Assembly (NCBI RefSeq): GCF_902713425.1
Contig: NC_081198.1
Location: 20,381,188 to 20,445,187, forward strand
From: Acipenser ruthenus
Lineage: Eukaryota > Chordata > Actinopteri > Acipenseriformes > Acipenseridae
Direction of reading: 5' to 3'
DNA: 64,000 nt
Of the stretch, positions 8,224 through 20,292 are shown piece by piece. Numbering within the stretch: the first letter of the stretch is position 1; every line of letters starts with the position of its first letter. The notes under the pieces were generated by a model. That model had not been told where the DNA came from and searched no databases. It saw nothing but the letters and a program-made list of their open reading frames with translations. The translations under genes and the position numbers were made by a program.

Positions 8224-11200
8224 TTACCAGGGTAATTTCCATTTATTTTCTATTGTAATAACCCCATATTTTCTGGATTGCAATACTATATAATCATTTA
8301 TTAGGCACATTATTAAGCTTTTGCATGATGTCACTGTAATATACTTTCTTTGCATAACCAGCAGATTTCTTGCCGTCCACAATGCGTCTTTAATACAGCA
8401 CGCTACTTGCCAGGCACACTCAAAGTCGTCTTCTGCTACGGTGTTCTGCAATAGACCATACATCAGAAACACACTACAGATGTCATTTTGTGGTACAAAT
8501 TTCAACAGTAGATCTTTCATAGTGAGCAACACTTGTTTTGCAAAAGTACATTCAATTAACAGATGTTCTACTGACTCCACACTTGTACAACCTGGTCTTG
8601 GGCATTTTATCACTGCACTTAACCCTCTCCTATGCATAAACTCTCTGACAGCTAGACAGTTATGCACTGCCATCCATGATACATCTTTATGTCTATTTGT
8701 CAGGTATCTAGCAGAGACATTTTTCCAGATTGTTTTACAGTTGTTTTCATGGAATTGACTCACCACCACCAGTTTATCATTGTCATTCATGTGAGGCACG
8801 ATATTTCTCGGTGTCCAGTCCTTTGTATCTATGGAACTTAAATTATTAATGTTAATGAACTTTATAACTGCAGACAAATAAAATGGGGGGAACCAGCAGT
8901 ATGGAGTATTCATGGGTAAGGTCACCCAGCCATATTTCCTCAAAGATGTAAATAAATAATATCTTAGAAACAAAAAACATTTTGACAATTTATACTGTGA
9001 TGTCAAACAAATAGAGAGGCAATTGCAGACATAAGTGCACATCAGGATACTCACCAAGTCTGGGATCCTCTTTCCTCCATTCTCTGGTGATTTAAACATT
9101 ATCGACCGTTTTAGTCTGTCCATTTTTGAACCCCACACGAAATAGAAGACTATTTTATTGACTGTTCTTTTGCAGTCTCTCAGCAGTGGCCAAACCTGAG
9201 CAACATACAGCAGAACCGGCAATAAATCATTTTTAAGCACCAACGCTTTCCCCTCTAGTGTTAATACTCTTTTTGTCCATAAGCCAATTTTTTTATTGAT
9301 TTTAGTTAATCTTTCTTCCCACGTTTTAATAATTGCACCCTCTTTCCCAAACCAAATTCCTAATATTTTAATGAAATCAGTTTTCACTGAGAATGGGATA
9401 GAGAGTCTCCCAGACCAGGACCCAAAATACATGGCTTCGCTCTTTTCAATGTTTATTTTGGCGCCGGCAGCGCGTCCAAACCATTCTGTCACTTGTAATA
9501 ATTTGACTGCTGACGGTGCATCATTGCAGAAAACCGTCACGTCATCCATATACAACGAGACCTTTACCTGTATGTTATTACTTCCCGGGATTACAATCCC
9601 CTGTATCTGTTTATCTTTCCTGACATAGATTGCAAACAATTCAATTGTACAGATAAATAACAGTGCAGACAGTGGGCATCCTTGACGGACTCCTGATTTT
9701 ATTTTGAATGGTTCAGTTTGCCACCCATTTACTAAAACTGTACTATATATATCACTATATATCAAATGTACCCATTTACGAAACTGAGGGCCAAACCCCA
9801 ACCGTTTCAAAACCTTAAACAGAAACACATGTGAAACCCGGTCATAAGCTTTTTCTTGGTCTAGATTGACCAAGATTGCTCTTACATTGCGTTCTTTTAT
9901 ATAGTTTATAGTATCTCGGACCAGACAAAGTGAATCTGAGATTCTCCGACCGGGTACTCCACATGATTGGTCTGGGTTGATGACCTCGGCCACCACTGTT
10001 TTCATTCTATTTGCGAGTACTCTCGCCAAAATTTTGTAGTCTGCATTTAACAGTGTTATAGGCCTCCAGTTCTTAATCTCTGCTTTATCTCCCTTATGTT
10101 TATAAATTAGGGTAATCACCCCTTTCCTAAAAGTATTAGACATTTTACCGTCTCTACAGCACTCATTAAATACCTCCATCAGATCTGGACCGATTACCTC
10201 CCAGAGCTCCACATACAGCTCATATGGGAGCCCATCACTTCCTGGAGTTTTATTTTTTTTAAATGCCCGAACGGCCTCTCCTAACTCTGCCAGAGTAAAA
10301 GATTTATCCATAAGATCCTGTGCTTGTTCACTCAGTGTGTCTGTGACTTTATTAAGGAACTGTTTCCCATATTCATCATCATATGTTTTCTCTGAATACA
10401 GAGTTTCATAAAAGCAGTTAATACTCTCAAGTATCTCTTTTTTTGAAGTTTTCAACTCCCCTTTAAGATCTTTTATTTTAGTGATATTTGATGTATTGGA
10501 GTGTACTTTTTTGAAAAAAAAAACTGCTACAGGTTTCGTCTTTTTCTAAAATCTCTACTTTTGATCGAAACTTTATTTTTTTTGCCTCTGCCATGAAGTA
10601 TTTTTTTAACTCTGCTTTCGCTGCTTCGATCTCTCTCTTTACCTCCCACCCAGACTCCTGTAACAAAACCAGGGTTTGTAATTGTTCTTGATTTCTTTTA
10701 AATTCTTGTTTCTTTTTATTATTTATCTCTTTGCTTTTCCTCACAAAAAAGTCTTTAATTCTTTCTTTAATCTTTTCCCACCAATCTTTTACACCATCAA
10801 AACAACATTTTAATGACCTCCATTTAATATAATGCTCTTTTAGTTCTTTTATGATGCTTTCTGTTATCAGGTTTACATTTAATTTCCAAATTCCTTGTCC
10901 CGCTACACAAGCAGTGGGGAACTTGGCATTAAACCCTATCATTTTGTGGTCTGAACAGAAGACTGTCGACACACTATACTCTCGTGATTTAAATATAGGG
11001 GATACAAAAAAAAAGTCTATGCGAGATGCTAGACTGCCACTTGCATTAGACCAGGTGAAATCTTTCTTTCCAGACTCTTTTCCCACATCTATCAACCCTG
11101 CAGTTTTTGTCATATTTTCAAGTGCTCTAGATGTTTTATCTAACCTTATATTCATGGACCCAATCCTACCACTAACCTCGATAATACAGTTAAAGTCTCC

Positions 11201-11707
11201 TGCCAGTATTATTGGTTTAGAACTGGCCAAGTAAAAGGGGATCACCGAAAAATGTTCCATTCGCTCATTTTTAAATGGGGAGGCATACACATTAACAAAT
11301 CTAATGTTGTTACCTTTAAACAGACTGTCTACACATAGTACACGACCAGGGACCACTTCTGTTACTTCAGATATCTTAATACCATTACCTCTAAATAATA
11401 TAGCAACTCCTGATGCTTTATTATCATTACCCCCTGACCAAGCTGACGGGCCTTGTGTCCACCATTTTGAATACGTCAGGTATGATTTTAAGTGTGGTAT
11501 GCCACATTCTTGCAAAAAACAAACATTAAATTTTTGTGTGTTTAAAAAGGACAGAATAGAGATCATCCTAGTCATGTTCTTAATGCTCCTAACATTTAGG
11601 GTAACACATTGCAGATTATTCATTTGAACTAAATAAAATTTGGCAGTCCAGATAAACAAAACAAGGCAGAAACATAAAAGAGAGACCTTATAATTCTTAA
11701 GTTCCAT
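8224..11707 (-). pseudogene. Element C ORF2, APE endonuclease-reverse transcriptase with one frameshift
   Basis: Begins at the ATG at 11705-11707 with the hydrophobic leader SLLCFCLVLFIW, then the endonuclease motifs TLNVRS, LQECG, AGDFNC, SRIDFFF and SDH. The frame is lost at the T/A homopolymers at about 10507-10520 and resumes as KKVHSNTSN. Reverse transcriptase motifs follow: KTPGSDGLP, NWRPITLLNADYKI, LDQEKAYDRVSH, GVRQGCPLS and YMDD, then GIWFGKEG. The C-terminal zinc-like motif CPRPGCTSVESVEHLLIEC is present. Total about 1160 codons, the usual length of Tx1-clade ORF2. The single break sits in a homopolymer, so a sequencing error cannot be excluded. Confidence 0.9.
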
Positions 11708-11714
11708 CTCCTTT

Positions 11715-13172
11715 TCATATCATCTTCTCTATGAATTCTTCTACTGCAGCCTGAGTCTCAAATTCCACTGTAGAAAGTGCAGGGGTCCTTTGTCCCGCAC
11801 AGTCTATTGTATCCTCTACAAAGTCTATGGATGACGTCCCCTCTGTTGATTCCTGAGTCCCTGTCATACCGGGTGAGTCAGGGACTACCAACTCTGCACT
11901 TTCCAATCGGTCTGCATTGGACTCCTCTGAGGAGGAGATGGCACCAAGAATATCGAACTGATTGGATATTTCTACTTGGAACTGCCTTAGTTCCGATTCT
12001 TTGGCCTTCCCCTTCTTTGTAATCCACTGTTCTTCTTCTATGTCACCCCACTTGGTTCCAGCAGGTAATGCTGGAAGGAATTCCCTCTCCGTAGCTGGTT
12101 GATTAAGTTCCATAAGTACTTCAGGGTCCTGTTCTGTTTTTTTCCTCTCTTCTTCTTCTTCGATGGCCTCTAGTTCTGTTTCTGCTCTTCTTTTCACTCT
12201 CCTAGTTGTTGGTTCTTTCATGGAGGAAGTTGATGCTCTTTGTGAGAGGTCAGAGGTTGTCATAATCTTCTCAACAGTTGTATCTTTAGGGTTTTCGGTA
12301 TCCAGGCTTTCCGATTCCGGCACCTTTCTCACTGTTAGGGCTCCTGTTTCCCCACTTCTGAGCCCTTGTTGAGAGCTCTCAATGTCAGGTGTATCCTGGC
12401 TGACCACTTTCCTTGACATGGTCGCCCCAGCATAACTTCCTGCACGTTCTGGACAGTTTCTAAAGATGTGTTCACTGTCCCCACACAAGTTGCATTCAAC
12501 TTGGGCAACACATGCAGCTGTTGTATGCCCTCCTTTCTGGCATTTACGACAAAAATCTTTTTTGCATCCCTCTGCATTATGTCCCTCCTCTCCACATCTT
12601 CGACACCGTATTGGCTGTCCAGGGTAATATAGGTATCCTCTGTTTGATCCAATAGAAAAGGAGCCTGGAGGATGTATGACTCCCCCATGAGCCCCTTCTC
12701 TAGGTCTTAACCTTACTTTGTACATTCTTTTTCCAGTCCAAAAACCCAAAGAGTCTTTTATTTTAGTCCCACTATGTAGCACATCGCAGAATCTTTTTAA
12801 GAATGTCACAATATCTTCATCCACTACAAAGGGGTTATACATATGGACAGTTAGAGGTCTGATTTCTCTGACAAAAAGAGGTTCAATGTAGAAGTCTGAA
12901 AATGGAGGTTCATTTCTTACCTCTCTACATCTTTCCCAGGCAGTCGAGCAGCATCGTGATGATGAAAAGGTTATGTCAAAGATTCCCTTGTTGCTGAAAT
13001 CCTGGAAACAGTAGACATCTGCTGTAGAGCATCCAATTCCCTCCAGTAAGACCTTCTTGGCAAACAGAATCCGGTCAATCCGCGGTTGAGCTCCATCCTT
13101 TTCCTTTGTAACAAAGCGTATTGTGTCTAGCAGCCGCGCTCCAGGAGCCGACGTATTCCGGTTGGACGTCAT
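11715..13172 (-). CDS. Element C ORF1, gag-like RNA-binding protein with three CCHC knuckles
   Basis: The start chosen is the ATG at 13170-13172 (MTSNRNTSAPGARLL), because further upstream only a TTG is in frame and sister ORF1s start at the equivalent place. It is 485 codons, uninterrupted. After a conserved N-terminal region (LLEGIGCSTADVYCFQD, then PLTVHMYNPFVVDEDIVTFL, resembling the other ORF1s here) come three knuckles in tandem: CRRCGEEGHNAEGC, CRKCQKGGHTTAAC and CNLCGDSEHIFRNC. The C-terminal half is acidic and low-complexity. It probably coats element RNA and accompanies ORF2. ORF2 begins 7 nt after its TGA. Confidence 0.9.
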   Translation of the reverse strand: MTSNRNTSAPGARLLDTIRFVTKEKDGAQPRIDRILFAKKVLLEGIGCSTADVYCFQDFSNKGIFDITFSSSRCCSTAWERCREVRNEPPFSDFYIEPLFVREIRPLTVHMYNPFVVDEDIVTFLKRFCDVLHSGTKIKDSLGFWTGKRMYKVRLRPREGAHGGVIHPPGSFSIGSNRGYLYYPGQPIRCRRCGEEGHNAEGCKKDFCRKCQKGGHTTAACVAQVECNLCGDSEHIFRNCPERAGSYAGATMSRKVVSQDTPDIESSQQGLRSGETGALTVRKVPESESLDTENPKDTTVEKIMTTSDLSQRASTSSMKEPTTRRVKRRAETELEAIEEEEERKKTEQDPEVLMELNQPATEREFLPALPAGTKWGDIEEEQWITKKGKAKESELRQFQVEISNQFDILGAISSSEESNADRLESAELVVPDSPGMTGTQESTEGTSSIDFVEDTIDCAGQRTPALSTVEFETQAAVEEFIEKMI

Positions 13173-13206
13173 CGCCTTCCCTACCAAGCACTGCGGTCAA
13201 GCCACA

Positions 13207-13240
13207 TATACTTGATCTGGCCAAGAGGCCGAGAAGCGAT
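13207..13240 (-). pseudogene. RNU2: U2 5' stub upstream of element C, substituted
   Basis: First ~30 nt of U2 with changes at about nt 16 (T to C) and 23 (A to C) and one missing base near 22. The nt 16 and 23 changes recur in the stubs upstream of elements E and G. The U2 promoter lies to the right. Confidence 0.85.
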
Positions 13241-13819
13241 GGCGACTTGGCCCTTGCCCGGGGGCCCCCAGCCCGGACGGCACAGGGGGATTCAAAGGTG
13301 GGTGCAAAATTTCAAGCACAAGCAGACCCCCAAAAAACGGGCTGCTGCTTCCAGAGTGGAAATGTGCAATTTAAGCAGGAGAAAACAAAGCAAAAACACA
13401 CACATAACACCAAAAACAAAACGTAAACTGGCGGAGTGCGTCTTACAAATAGTCATGCCAAGCTGCTATGCTGTGCAAGGTGCCTTGGGTAACTACAACT
13501 GTGCCTCGCTGGCTGGCTGGCTGGCTAAGAAGGACCTGGCATAGGGACATGTTCCACCACACTTGTCTGGTTAGCTGCATGCTCCCAGGAAACAAACTGC
13601 TGCTGTCTACATCATCACCACATGTGAATAAAAGAAAGAAAGAAAGCAAGAAAGAAAGAGAGAAAGAAAGAGAGAAAGAAAGAAAGAGAGAAAGAAAAAA
13701 AAAAAGAAGTAAAACGGCGGGAAAACTTGCATCAACACTGGCACTCTCCCTCCAGCAGGGGTAGACAAAATGCTCACAGGAGAGATCCAGATCTGACTTT
13801 GACCAACGTTAGAGAAAGG
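13241..13819 (-). repeat. U2 array spacer (promoter, GGCT repeat, microsatellite, 3' flank)
   Basis: Full spacer: PSE-like block, distal element near 13450-13495, four GGCT units, GAAA/GAGA run about 13630-13705, then the 3' flank of the next U2 with its 3' box. Confidence 0.9.
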
Positions 13820-14006
13820 TGTGCACCGTTCCCGGAGGTACTGCAATACCGGGCCGATGCGTGGAGTGGACGGAGCAAGCCCCTGTTCCATCTCCCGATT
13901 CCAAAAATCAATTTAATATATGGACCCCTGATAGGGGACGTATCAGATATTAAACTGATAAGAACAGATACTACACTTGATCTTAGCCAAAAGGCCGAGA
14001 AGCGAT
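13820..14006 (-). ncRNA. RNU2: U2 snRNA, complete
   Basis: 187-nt U2 from ATCGCTTCTCGG to GGTGCAC. It keeps the branch-point recognition GTAGTA (nt 33-38), the U6-pairing region, the Sm site GATTTTTGG and stem-loops III/IV. One base in stem-loop IIb differs from the array consensus (plus strand TATGGACCCC instead of TATGGTCCCC), which breaks one stem pair. The 3' box lies about 13 nt downstream and the PSE-like element at about -46 to -64. U2 base-pairs with the intron branch site and with U6 in the spliceosome. Expression cannot be judged from sequence. Confidence 0.93.
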
Positions 14007-14596
14007 GGAGACTTGGCCCTTGCCCGGGGCCCCCCAGCCCGGACGGCACAGGGGGATTCAAAGGTGGGTGCAAAATTTCAAGCACAAGCAGACCCCAAAA
14101 AAACGGGCTGCTGCTTCCAGAGGGGAAATGTGCAATTTAAGCAGGAGAAAACAAAGCAAAAACACACACATAACACCAAAAACAAAACATAAACTGGCGG
14201 AGTGCGTCTTACAAATAGTCATGCCAAGCTGCTATGCTGTGCAAGGTGCCTTGGGTAACTACAACTGTGCCTCGCTGGCTGGCTGGCTAAGAAGGACCTG
14301 GCATAGGGACACGTTCCACCACACTTGTCTGGTTAGCTGCATGCTCCCAGGAAACAAACTGCTGCTGTCTACATCATCACCACATGTGAATAAAAGAAAG
14401 AAAGGAAGCAAGAAAGAAAGAGAGAAAGAAAGAGAGAAAGAGAGAAAGAAAGAGAAATAAAGAAAGAGAGAAAGAAAAAAAAGAAGTAAAACGGCGGGAA
14501 AACTTGCATCAACACTGGCACTCTCCCTCCAGCAGGGGTAGACAAAATGCTCACAGGAGAGATCCAGATCTGACTTTGACCAACGTTAGAGAAAGG
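14007..14596 (-). repeat. U2 array spacer
   Basis: Complete spacer with the same parts. The first spacer base next to U2 differs (GGAGACTTGG instead of GGCGACTTGG). Microsatellite about 14394-14482. Confidence 0.9.
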
Positions 14597-14746
14597 TGTG
14601 CACCGTTCCCGGAGGTACTGCAATACCGGGCCGATGCGTGGAGTGGACGGAGCAAGCCCCTGTTCCATCTCCCGATTCCAAAAATCAATTTAATATATGG
14701 TCCCCTGATAGGGGACGTATCAGATATTAAACTGATAAGAACAGAT
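14597..14746 (-). pseudogene. RNU2: U2 snRNA 3' portion downstream of element D
   Basis: U2 from nt ~38 to the 3' end with consensus sequence and 3' box. The 5' part is displaced by the element D poly(A) tail. Confidence 0.9.
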
Positions 14747-15060
14747 TTTTTTTTTTTTTTTTTTTATTAATGGAAAAAAATACACATACAAACATAACTC
14801 ACAAAACACACTTAAACATCACACATTACAATACAAAAATAACTATAACCACTTATATACAACAAACTCATGAACAGAACCAACACATTACAATCCACTT
14901 ATAAAAAAATACATTACATATCACATTACATCTCTCCCATATATGCAACAAATACAAAACATAATCACGCATACAATTCCATTTTTGAAACCTTTCTACA
15001 GGATAACATGTGCCCCTAACAATATGCCTATCCTACTTCTAATAAACAAGCAGCAAGATC
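14747..15060 (-). other. Element D 3' untranslated region
   Basis: About 310 bp, A+T-rich, ending in poly(A). No gene is seen in it. Confidence 0.7.
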
Positions 15061-18000
15061 TCATCCCACGCCAGTAGCCCACAGATCTCCACGTCTCCAT
15101 TCCTCAAGCCTCCATCTTCTCTTCGCCTCTTGTCGGCCAAGTCGCAAAGCGTCCTTTAGGACATAGTTCTCCATCTGACTTAGTCCCATTTCAAGAACAG
15201 CCTGGGCAGGCAGGCTCACGCCCTTCACCACCAAACAGTTCCTTGCCTTCCAAATTGCATCACACAGACAGCGTATTAGGACCCACAGCATGCCCCACTG
15301 CACTTTGCTCAGTTTCTCTTGGTCTTTCTTCGGGCTCCCATACAGCACACGCTGCCTATGTATGGGCAGCTGTCCCCGGAACAAATCCAGGACGGAGCCT
15401 GCCTCACTCCACACCTTCCTCGCCTCCAGACATCCCCAGAGAACGTGACCGACCGTTTCTTCCTCTCCACACTTCTCTCTCGGGCATCTGGGTGACCTCC
15501 CCAGATTACATGCATGCATCACCGCTCGAACTGGCAATACATCGTGGGCTACCAACCAAGACAGATCTCGATGCTCGTTCATCAGGGCAGGATGGCTCGC
15601 GTTCTGCCACACTTCTGGCGTCTCATCTAATACAAGGCCATGAACCGGACACATATCCCCATTACCCTGCAGAAAGTTAAACAGAGATTTACCATTAGCC
15701 ACAATTTCAGCCTTACATCCTTCCAGCCCCTTGGACATCACAAATCTTTTAAATAACGCATAATGATAGGGCAGATCAAAGGCTGTTGGCACAGACAAAG
15801 GCACGGACATCAACTTTAACTTCCTCAAATAGGAACTAATATAGAATCTCACAAAGCAGGCCCCTTTTGACACACCATTCAGACACATAGCAAAATGCAA
15901 TGCACAAAACTTTGACATTAAAAACGTCTGGACATCTGGCAACCCTTTCCCCCCTTTAATTTATCCTTCCCCACCACACTCCTCCTCACTCTCTCCCATT
16001 TCCCCTGCCAAAAAAAACGAAACACAGCTCTGTTTAGCAGCGTTACCACATTCCTAGATGGTGGGAACACGACCGCCACATACAACAACAGTGGCAATAT
16101 TACCCCCTTTACCACCATCACCCTCCCCTCCATCGTAAGCCTCCTCAGCCTCCAAAACCCTAGCTTTTTATTGACCCTACTTCCCACCTCCTCCCAGTTC
16201 TTACCCCCTGATCCATTAGCATCAAATTTCACCCCCAGAATCTTAATGCAGTCTTCCTTAACTTTTAATTTTATACTACCCCTCCCGTCCCATTTCCCGT
16301 AGAACATTGCCTCTGATTTCTCCTGGTTCAGTTTAGACCCAGACGCACGACAAAAAACATCAGCTTTCTCCAAAGTCCTCTGAATGGACAACTCATCCCG
16401 ACAGAGGACATTGACATCATCCATATACAAGACACATTTAACCTCCTGCGCCCCACTCCCAGGAATAGTTAACCCTTTATACACTGGGTCCCTTCTCAAA
16501 GCTTGTGCCAGCGGCTCCATACAACAGATAAACAGGAGCGGAGATAACGGACAGCCCTGACGGACGCCACATCCCACACTAACTGGATTTGACAGACACC
16601 CATTTACCAATACCCTGCTATACACACCCTTATATAACAGGCCCACCCAGTCTAAAAACCTCTTTGCAAACCCCATTTTTCGCAGAACACCAAACATGAA
16701 CTGATGCGAGACCCGATCATACGCCTTTTCAAGATCTAAATTTAGTACACATAATCGAATTCCCCTGTCTCTCGCATAACAGATGACATCTCTCATCAAT
16801 ACCAGGCTGTCCGTGATCTTCCTACCTGGAACGGCACAAGTTTGATCCGGGTGGATAACATCCCCCAGCACATCCCTCATACGTTGAGCCAACAATTTAC
16901 TGAACAATTTAAAATCCTGGTTCAACAATGTAATTGGCCGCCAATTTTTCAGCTCAGCCTTATCCCCCTTTTTAAAAATCAATGTAATAATGCCCTCTCT
17001 AAATGAAGGTGGAAACCCCTCCCTCCTCCCCACACTCCCGAAACAAGGCCAACAGATCTGGTGCCACTAACTCCCAAAACTTTAAATAGAACTCCACAGG
17101 GAGTCCATCCCCCCCCGGTGTCTTGCCCAGCCTCACCCCCCTGACCACCTCATCTAACTCTTCCCTCGTAAACTCTTTGTCCAACTGCCCTCCATCCCCC
17201 ACCTCCCGCTCCAAATGTCCTAACACCTCCTCCATAGCCCCCATTTCAATTTCTTTCCTTACATAAAGGCCCCCATAAAACTCCTCCACCACCCTCAACA
17301 GCCCCTCTGTAGTCTTAACTAAAGCCCCATCCCTCCCTTTCATAGAGTCTATAAATTTCCTCCCATCCAGCACCTTTTTAAAAAAATACCGACTACACTT
17401 TTCATTTTCCTCTAAATGCTTCTCTCTGCTTTTAAATAAGAGCCCCTTCACCCTCCTCTCTACCACCCCCTTCAGTCTCTTTTTCACTTCCCTGATCTCT
17501 TCACTAAAGTCCAGCCCTGCATTGTACAATTTAGTTAAACTCTCCAGCTCCTTGAACAAAACCTTCTCCTGCCTTCTCTCCCTCTCTGCCTTCCTCCTCC
17601 CCGCCCAAATAAAGAAATGTTTCGTTTTCTCCTTCACCAGATCCCACCACTCTGCCTGGGACCCACAAAGGTTCTTTAAGGACAGCCACTGGCCATACCG
17701 CTCTCTAAATACCTCACACACCCAATCATCCTCCAACAACTCGCAATTTAACTTCCACACACCCCTCCCTACATCCACACAACCTGTAAGGTCAAAAGCA
17801 GCTTTCAGCGCACAGTGGTCAGAGAAAAACATTGGCACCAGCACACACTCCTCGCACTCCACCCTCTGTGAGACAAACACAAAATCAATCCTGGACGCCT
17901 GGGTCCCATCCCCTTTCACCCAAGTGAAACCTCTTTCCCCCACATTGTTCACTTTAAAACAGTCCACTAGTCGAAAGTCCTCCACTATTTCTTTTAGCAT

Positions 18001-18540
18001 TTTACTAGATTTATCCAGCTTGAACCCCTTCTTTATCTCTCGCCTATCCTCCATTGTTAACCCACAATTAAAATCCCCTGCTACAATAACCGGCCTGCTC
18101 CTCACTAATTTAACCCTTAAATCTTCAAATAAACTAGCCCTCCCCTCCACCTCTGGCGGAGCATACACATTAATTAAGCTAAAACTTTTCCCAAAATATT
18201 CCGCCTCCACCTCCAGCACCCTACCTTTTTCAATCACTCTATGATCTTTAATCATAACCCCCTTATTTTTAATCAAAATTGCTACCCCATCTGATTTATT
18301 TTCATTTGATCCGGACCACACAGATGGCCCATAACCCCACCTCCCCTCATAAGTACTATAGTCCTCCAACCCAGGGATACCACACTCTTGCAAACACAAA
18401 ATATCACACTGTATCCCACTCAAATATGACAACACCAACGTACACCTATCACGACTTTTAATACTCCTAACATTTAAAGTAACCACATTCAGAGCCAGTG
18501 CAAAACAAGCTAACAGCCATACACATACAGAATCCTTCAT
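15061..18540 (-). pseudogene. Element D ORF2, APE endonuclease-reverse transcriptase, two frameshifts
   Basis: The ATG at 18538-18540 overlaps the ORF1 stop. A hydrophobic leader (VCVWLLACFALAL) precedes the endonuclease motifs TLNVRS, LQECG, AGDFNC, SRIDFVF and SDH. The frame is lost at about 17010-17030 just before reverse transcriptase motif 0 (FREGIITLIFKKGDK), resumes through NWRPITLLNQDFKL, LDLEKAYDRVSH, GVRQGCPLS and YMDD, and shifts again near 15940. The C-terminal part holds CPREKCGEEETVGHVLWGC and ends at 15061. Both breaks lie next to C or A runs. Confidence 0.9.
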
Positions 18541-20018
18541 CAGGATATCTTTAAAAGGGGCTCCTCCCCCTCCCCCTCCTGGCCAGTTACCACAAATTCC
18601 TCCCTCATACTTACCTCACCCGAGGAAAACACTACGACCCCCTCCAGATCCAGGAACGGCTCTCCCCCATTCTTCTCCGCACCACCATCTCCTCTATAGT
18701 CACTCCTAGAGGAAACGACTGAACTGGGGGATGAAAAAAACTCCTGTCCTACTCCCCCACTTCCCTGCTTCTTTTTCTTCTTCCCCTTCTTCCTCCCCTC
18801 CACCCTCACAAACCCATCCCCCTCCTCACTATGTAACTTCCTTTTCCCTGGAGTCCTCTCTTGATCCATATCCTCTGAGTTACCATCCTCCTCCTCCTCC
18901 CGTCCTGTTCACTCAACACTAGCCTCATCCCGCTCCCGCTTTGCACACGGAATACCGCCCCCTCCATCATCCTCCACAGAGCTTACCACCCCACTCCCCC
19001 TATACACCTCCTCCCTGCTCCTTCCACTGGACCCCTCCCCTGGGTCCTCACTCTCCTCCTCTGATGGGGACACCACCAAATCTTCCTCCAGAACAGATCC
19101 CTGCTGATCACTTCCCCCCTCCCCCTGTGCCTCCCCCTCCCTCCCCTCCTCCCTCACCTCCCCTCTATTCTCCTCCCTCTCACCCCCCTTCTCCTGCTGC
19201 TCACTTCCCCCTTTCTGCCTCCCCTCACCCTCCTCCTCCTCCTTCTCCTCCTCACTCTCTTCTCCCTCCTCATACCTCTTAGCCCTATTGGCAAAGGATC
19301 TAGGACAATTCATGAAAAAGTGTGTCTCACTCCCACACAGATTACACTTCCTCTGAACTTCACATTCCCTAGTCATGTGCCCCTCCTCTTTACACACATT
19401 ACACACCACTCTCTTACACACCACCGCTAAGTGCCCCACACCTCCACACTTCCGACACACCTTAGGCTGGCCGAAGTAATGCACATACCCCCTGTCAGCA
19501 CCAAGTGCAATGTCAGAAGGTATGTGCAGAAACCCATCATATGTCCCTAAGCCTCTCCACAGCTCACACACCACCCTCCATGCCCCAGTCCACACCCCAT
19601 CATCATCCCTCACTTTTATAGCCTCCCCCTTCACATGGCAATACCTCCTCAACCAAGTGCACACGTCCTGTCCCTTCACCAACTCTGAGCCCATTCTCAC
19701 AATCACAACCCTTCGTGCATTATTTGTCAGTTTCTCCAAACTCAACTTCTTAATCAGATCATGTCCCCTTAGGTTATGAAACCTGCTCACACACTCCATC
19801 ATACCCGCATCAGACATAAAACTTACATCCCATTGGCCTCCTTTCCCTGTCGTAATAATACAGTTTAAATCAATAGGCCTAAACCCCAACACCTTCTGTA
19901 CAACCCCTCTGGAAAACTCAAGCCTATTCAAAAACAACTTCTCCTCCCCCTGCTTCGACTCATTTATAGAGAACCTAACACAATTTAAACGGCGTCCCCC
20001 AACCCTTGGACCCGCCAT
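18540..20018 (-). pseudogene. Element D ORF1, gag-like with CCHC knuckles, one frameshift near 18900
   Basis: ATG at 20016-20018 (MAGPRVGGRRLNCVRFS). N-terminal region with LEFSRGVVQKVLGF and VCTWLRRYCHVKGEA, then GYVHYFGQPKVCRKCGGVGH and three knuckles (CRKCGGVGHLAVVC, CNVCKEEGHMTREC, CNLCGSETHFFMNC) near residues 190-245. A long Glu/Gly-rich acidic tail follows. The frame shifts near 18900 within a CT-rich run, and the remainder (18869-18540) ends ...LLKIS. The stop overlaps the ORF2 start as TGATG. RNA-binding role by analogy with LINE ORF1s of this clade. Confidence 0.85.
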
Positions 20019-20207
20019 TCCAATGAATTAAGAAGCAATAGAAATATTGAAAAAAACACCCAAAAAGGCAAAAGAAAATACTTAACTAGAAAGCAGATAA
20101 GGTGCCCTCAAAGGGTCCCCCTTACCTGCTAAGCAAAACTGGCTCCTGGTCTTCCCTCCTTCGTCCACCACCTCAGCTACCAGCAACCAATATTGCCACC
20201 GTTTACC

Positions 20208-20262
20208 GTTACCGTACCCGTACCGTACCATACCTTACCTTACCTTACCTTACCTTACCTAT
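20208..20262 (-). repeat. GGTAA/GGTAC pentamer repeat in the element D 5' leader
   Basis: Tandem degenerate pentamers, minus strand GGTAAGGTAAGG then GGTACGGTACGG, about 10 copies, also kept in copy A (about 1774-1815). The AGGTAAG register looks like a 5' splice site, but no matching acceptor use is evident. Confidence 0.75.
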
Positions 20263-20292
20263 CGCTTCCAAATCGAGCTACGGTCAAGCCAC

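Larger units (their letters stand above)
8030..13204 (-). mobile_element. Element C: Keno-like U2-specific LINE, nearly intact
   Basis: Inserted in U2 in the same sense. The 3' end is an A-rich tail (8030-8044) fused to U2 nt ~38, and the 5' end is fused to U2 nt ~30-34 at 13205. ORF1 is uninterrupted and ORF2 has one frame break at a homopolymer. The 5' leader is only about 32 nt and carries GTGGCTTGACCGCAG, shared with the ends of elements D and E. Known of the family: Keno LINEs (Tx1 clade) of fish insert specifically in U2 genes. Assignment is by insertion site and ORF content. Confidence 0.92.
14747..20292 (-). mobile_element. Element D: Keno-like U2-specific LINE, full length with few breaks
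   Basis: Same orientation and U2 site as element C. The 3' end is a poly(A) of about 20 fused to U2 nt ~38, and the 5' end is fused to U2 nt 34. U2 nt 35-37 are missing from both flanks, so the insertion made a 3-nt target deletion rather than a duplication. The 5' leader (20019-20292) carries tandem GGTAA/GGTAC pentamers (about 20208-20262) and GTGGCTTGACCGTAG at its start. ORF1 and ORF2 are recognisable, with one and two frame breaks. Copy A (1451-1846) is the same family. Confidence 0.92.

Noticed and set aside
13977-14192. Recurrent plus-strand frames beginning MILAKRPRSDGDLALARG
   Set aside because: They are the antisense translation of the U2 5' end and promoter, repeated in every unit. 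Not a protein family.
14747-15060. tRNA or other small RNA genes in the LINE 3' UTRs
   Set aside because: I looked for tRNA-like boxes or 5S/7SL similarity in the UTRs and saw none.
18941-19282. Plus-strand proline/histidine-rich open frame
   Set aside because: Antisense of the acidic Glu/Gly-rich tail of element D ORF1. The minus-strand frame carries the knuckles.
20263-20272. ATCGCTTCC on the plus strand in the element D leader, resembling the U2 5' end
   Set aside because: Only eight matching bases in inverted orientation. Chance similarity cannot be excluded.
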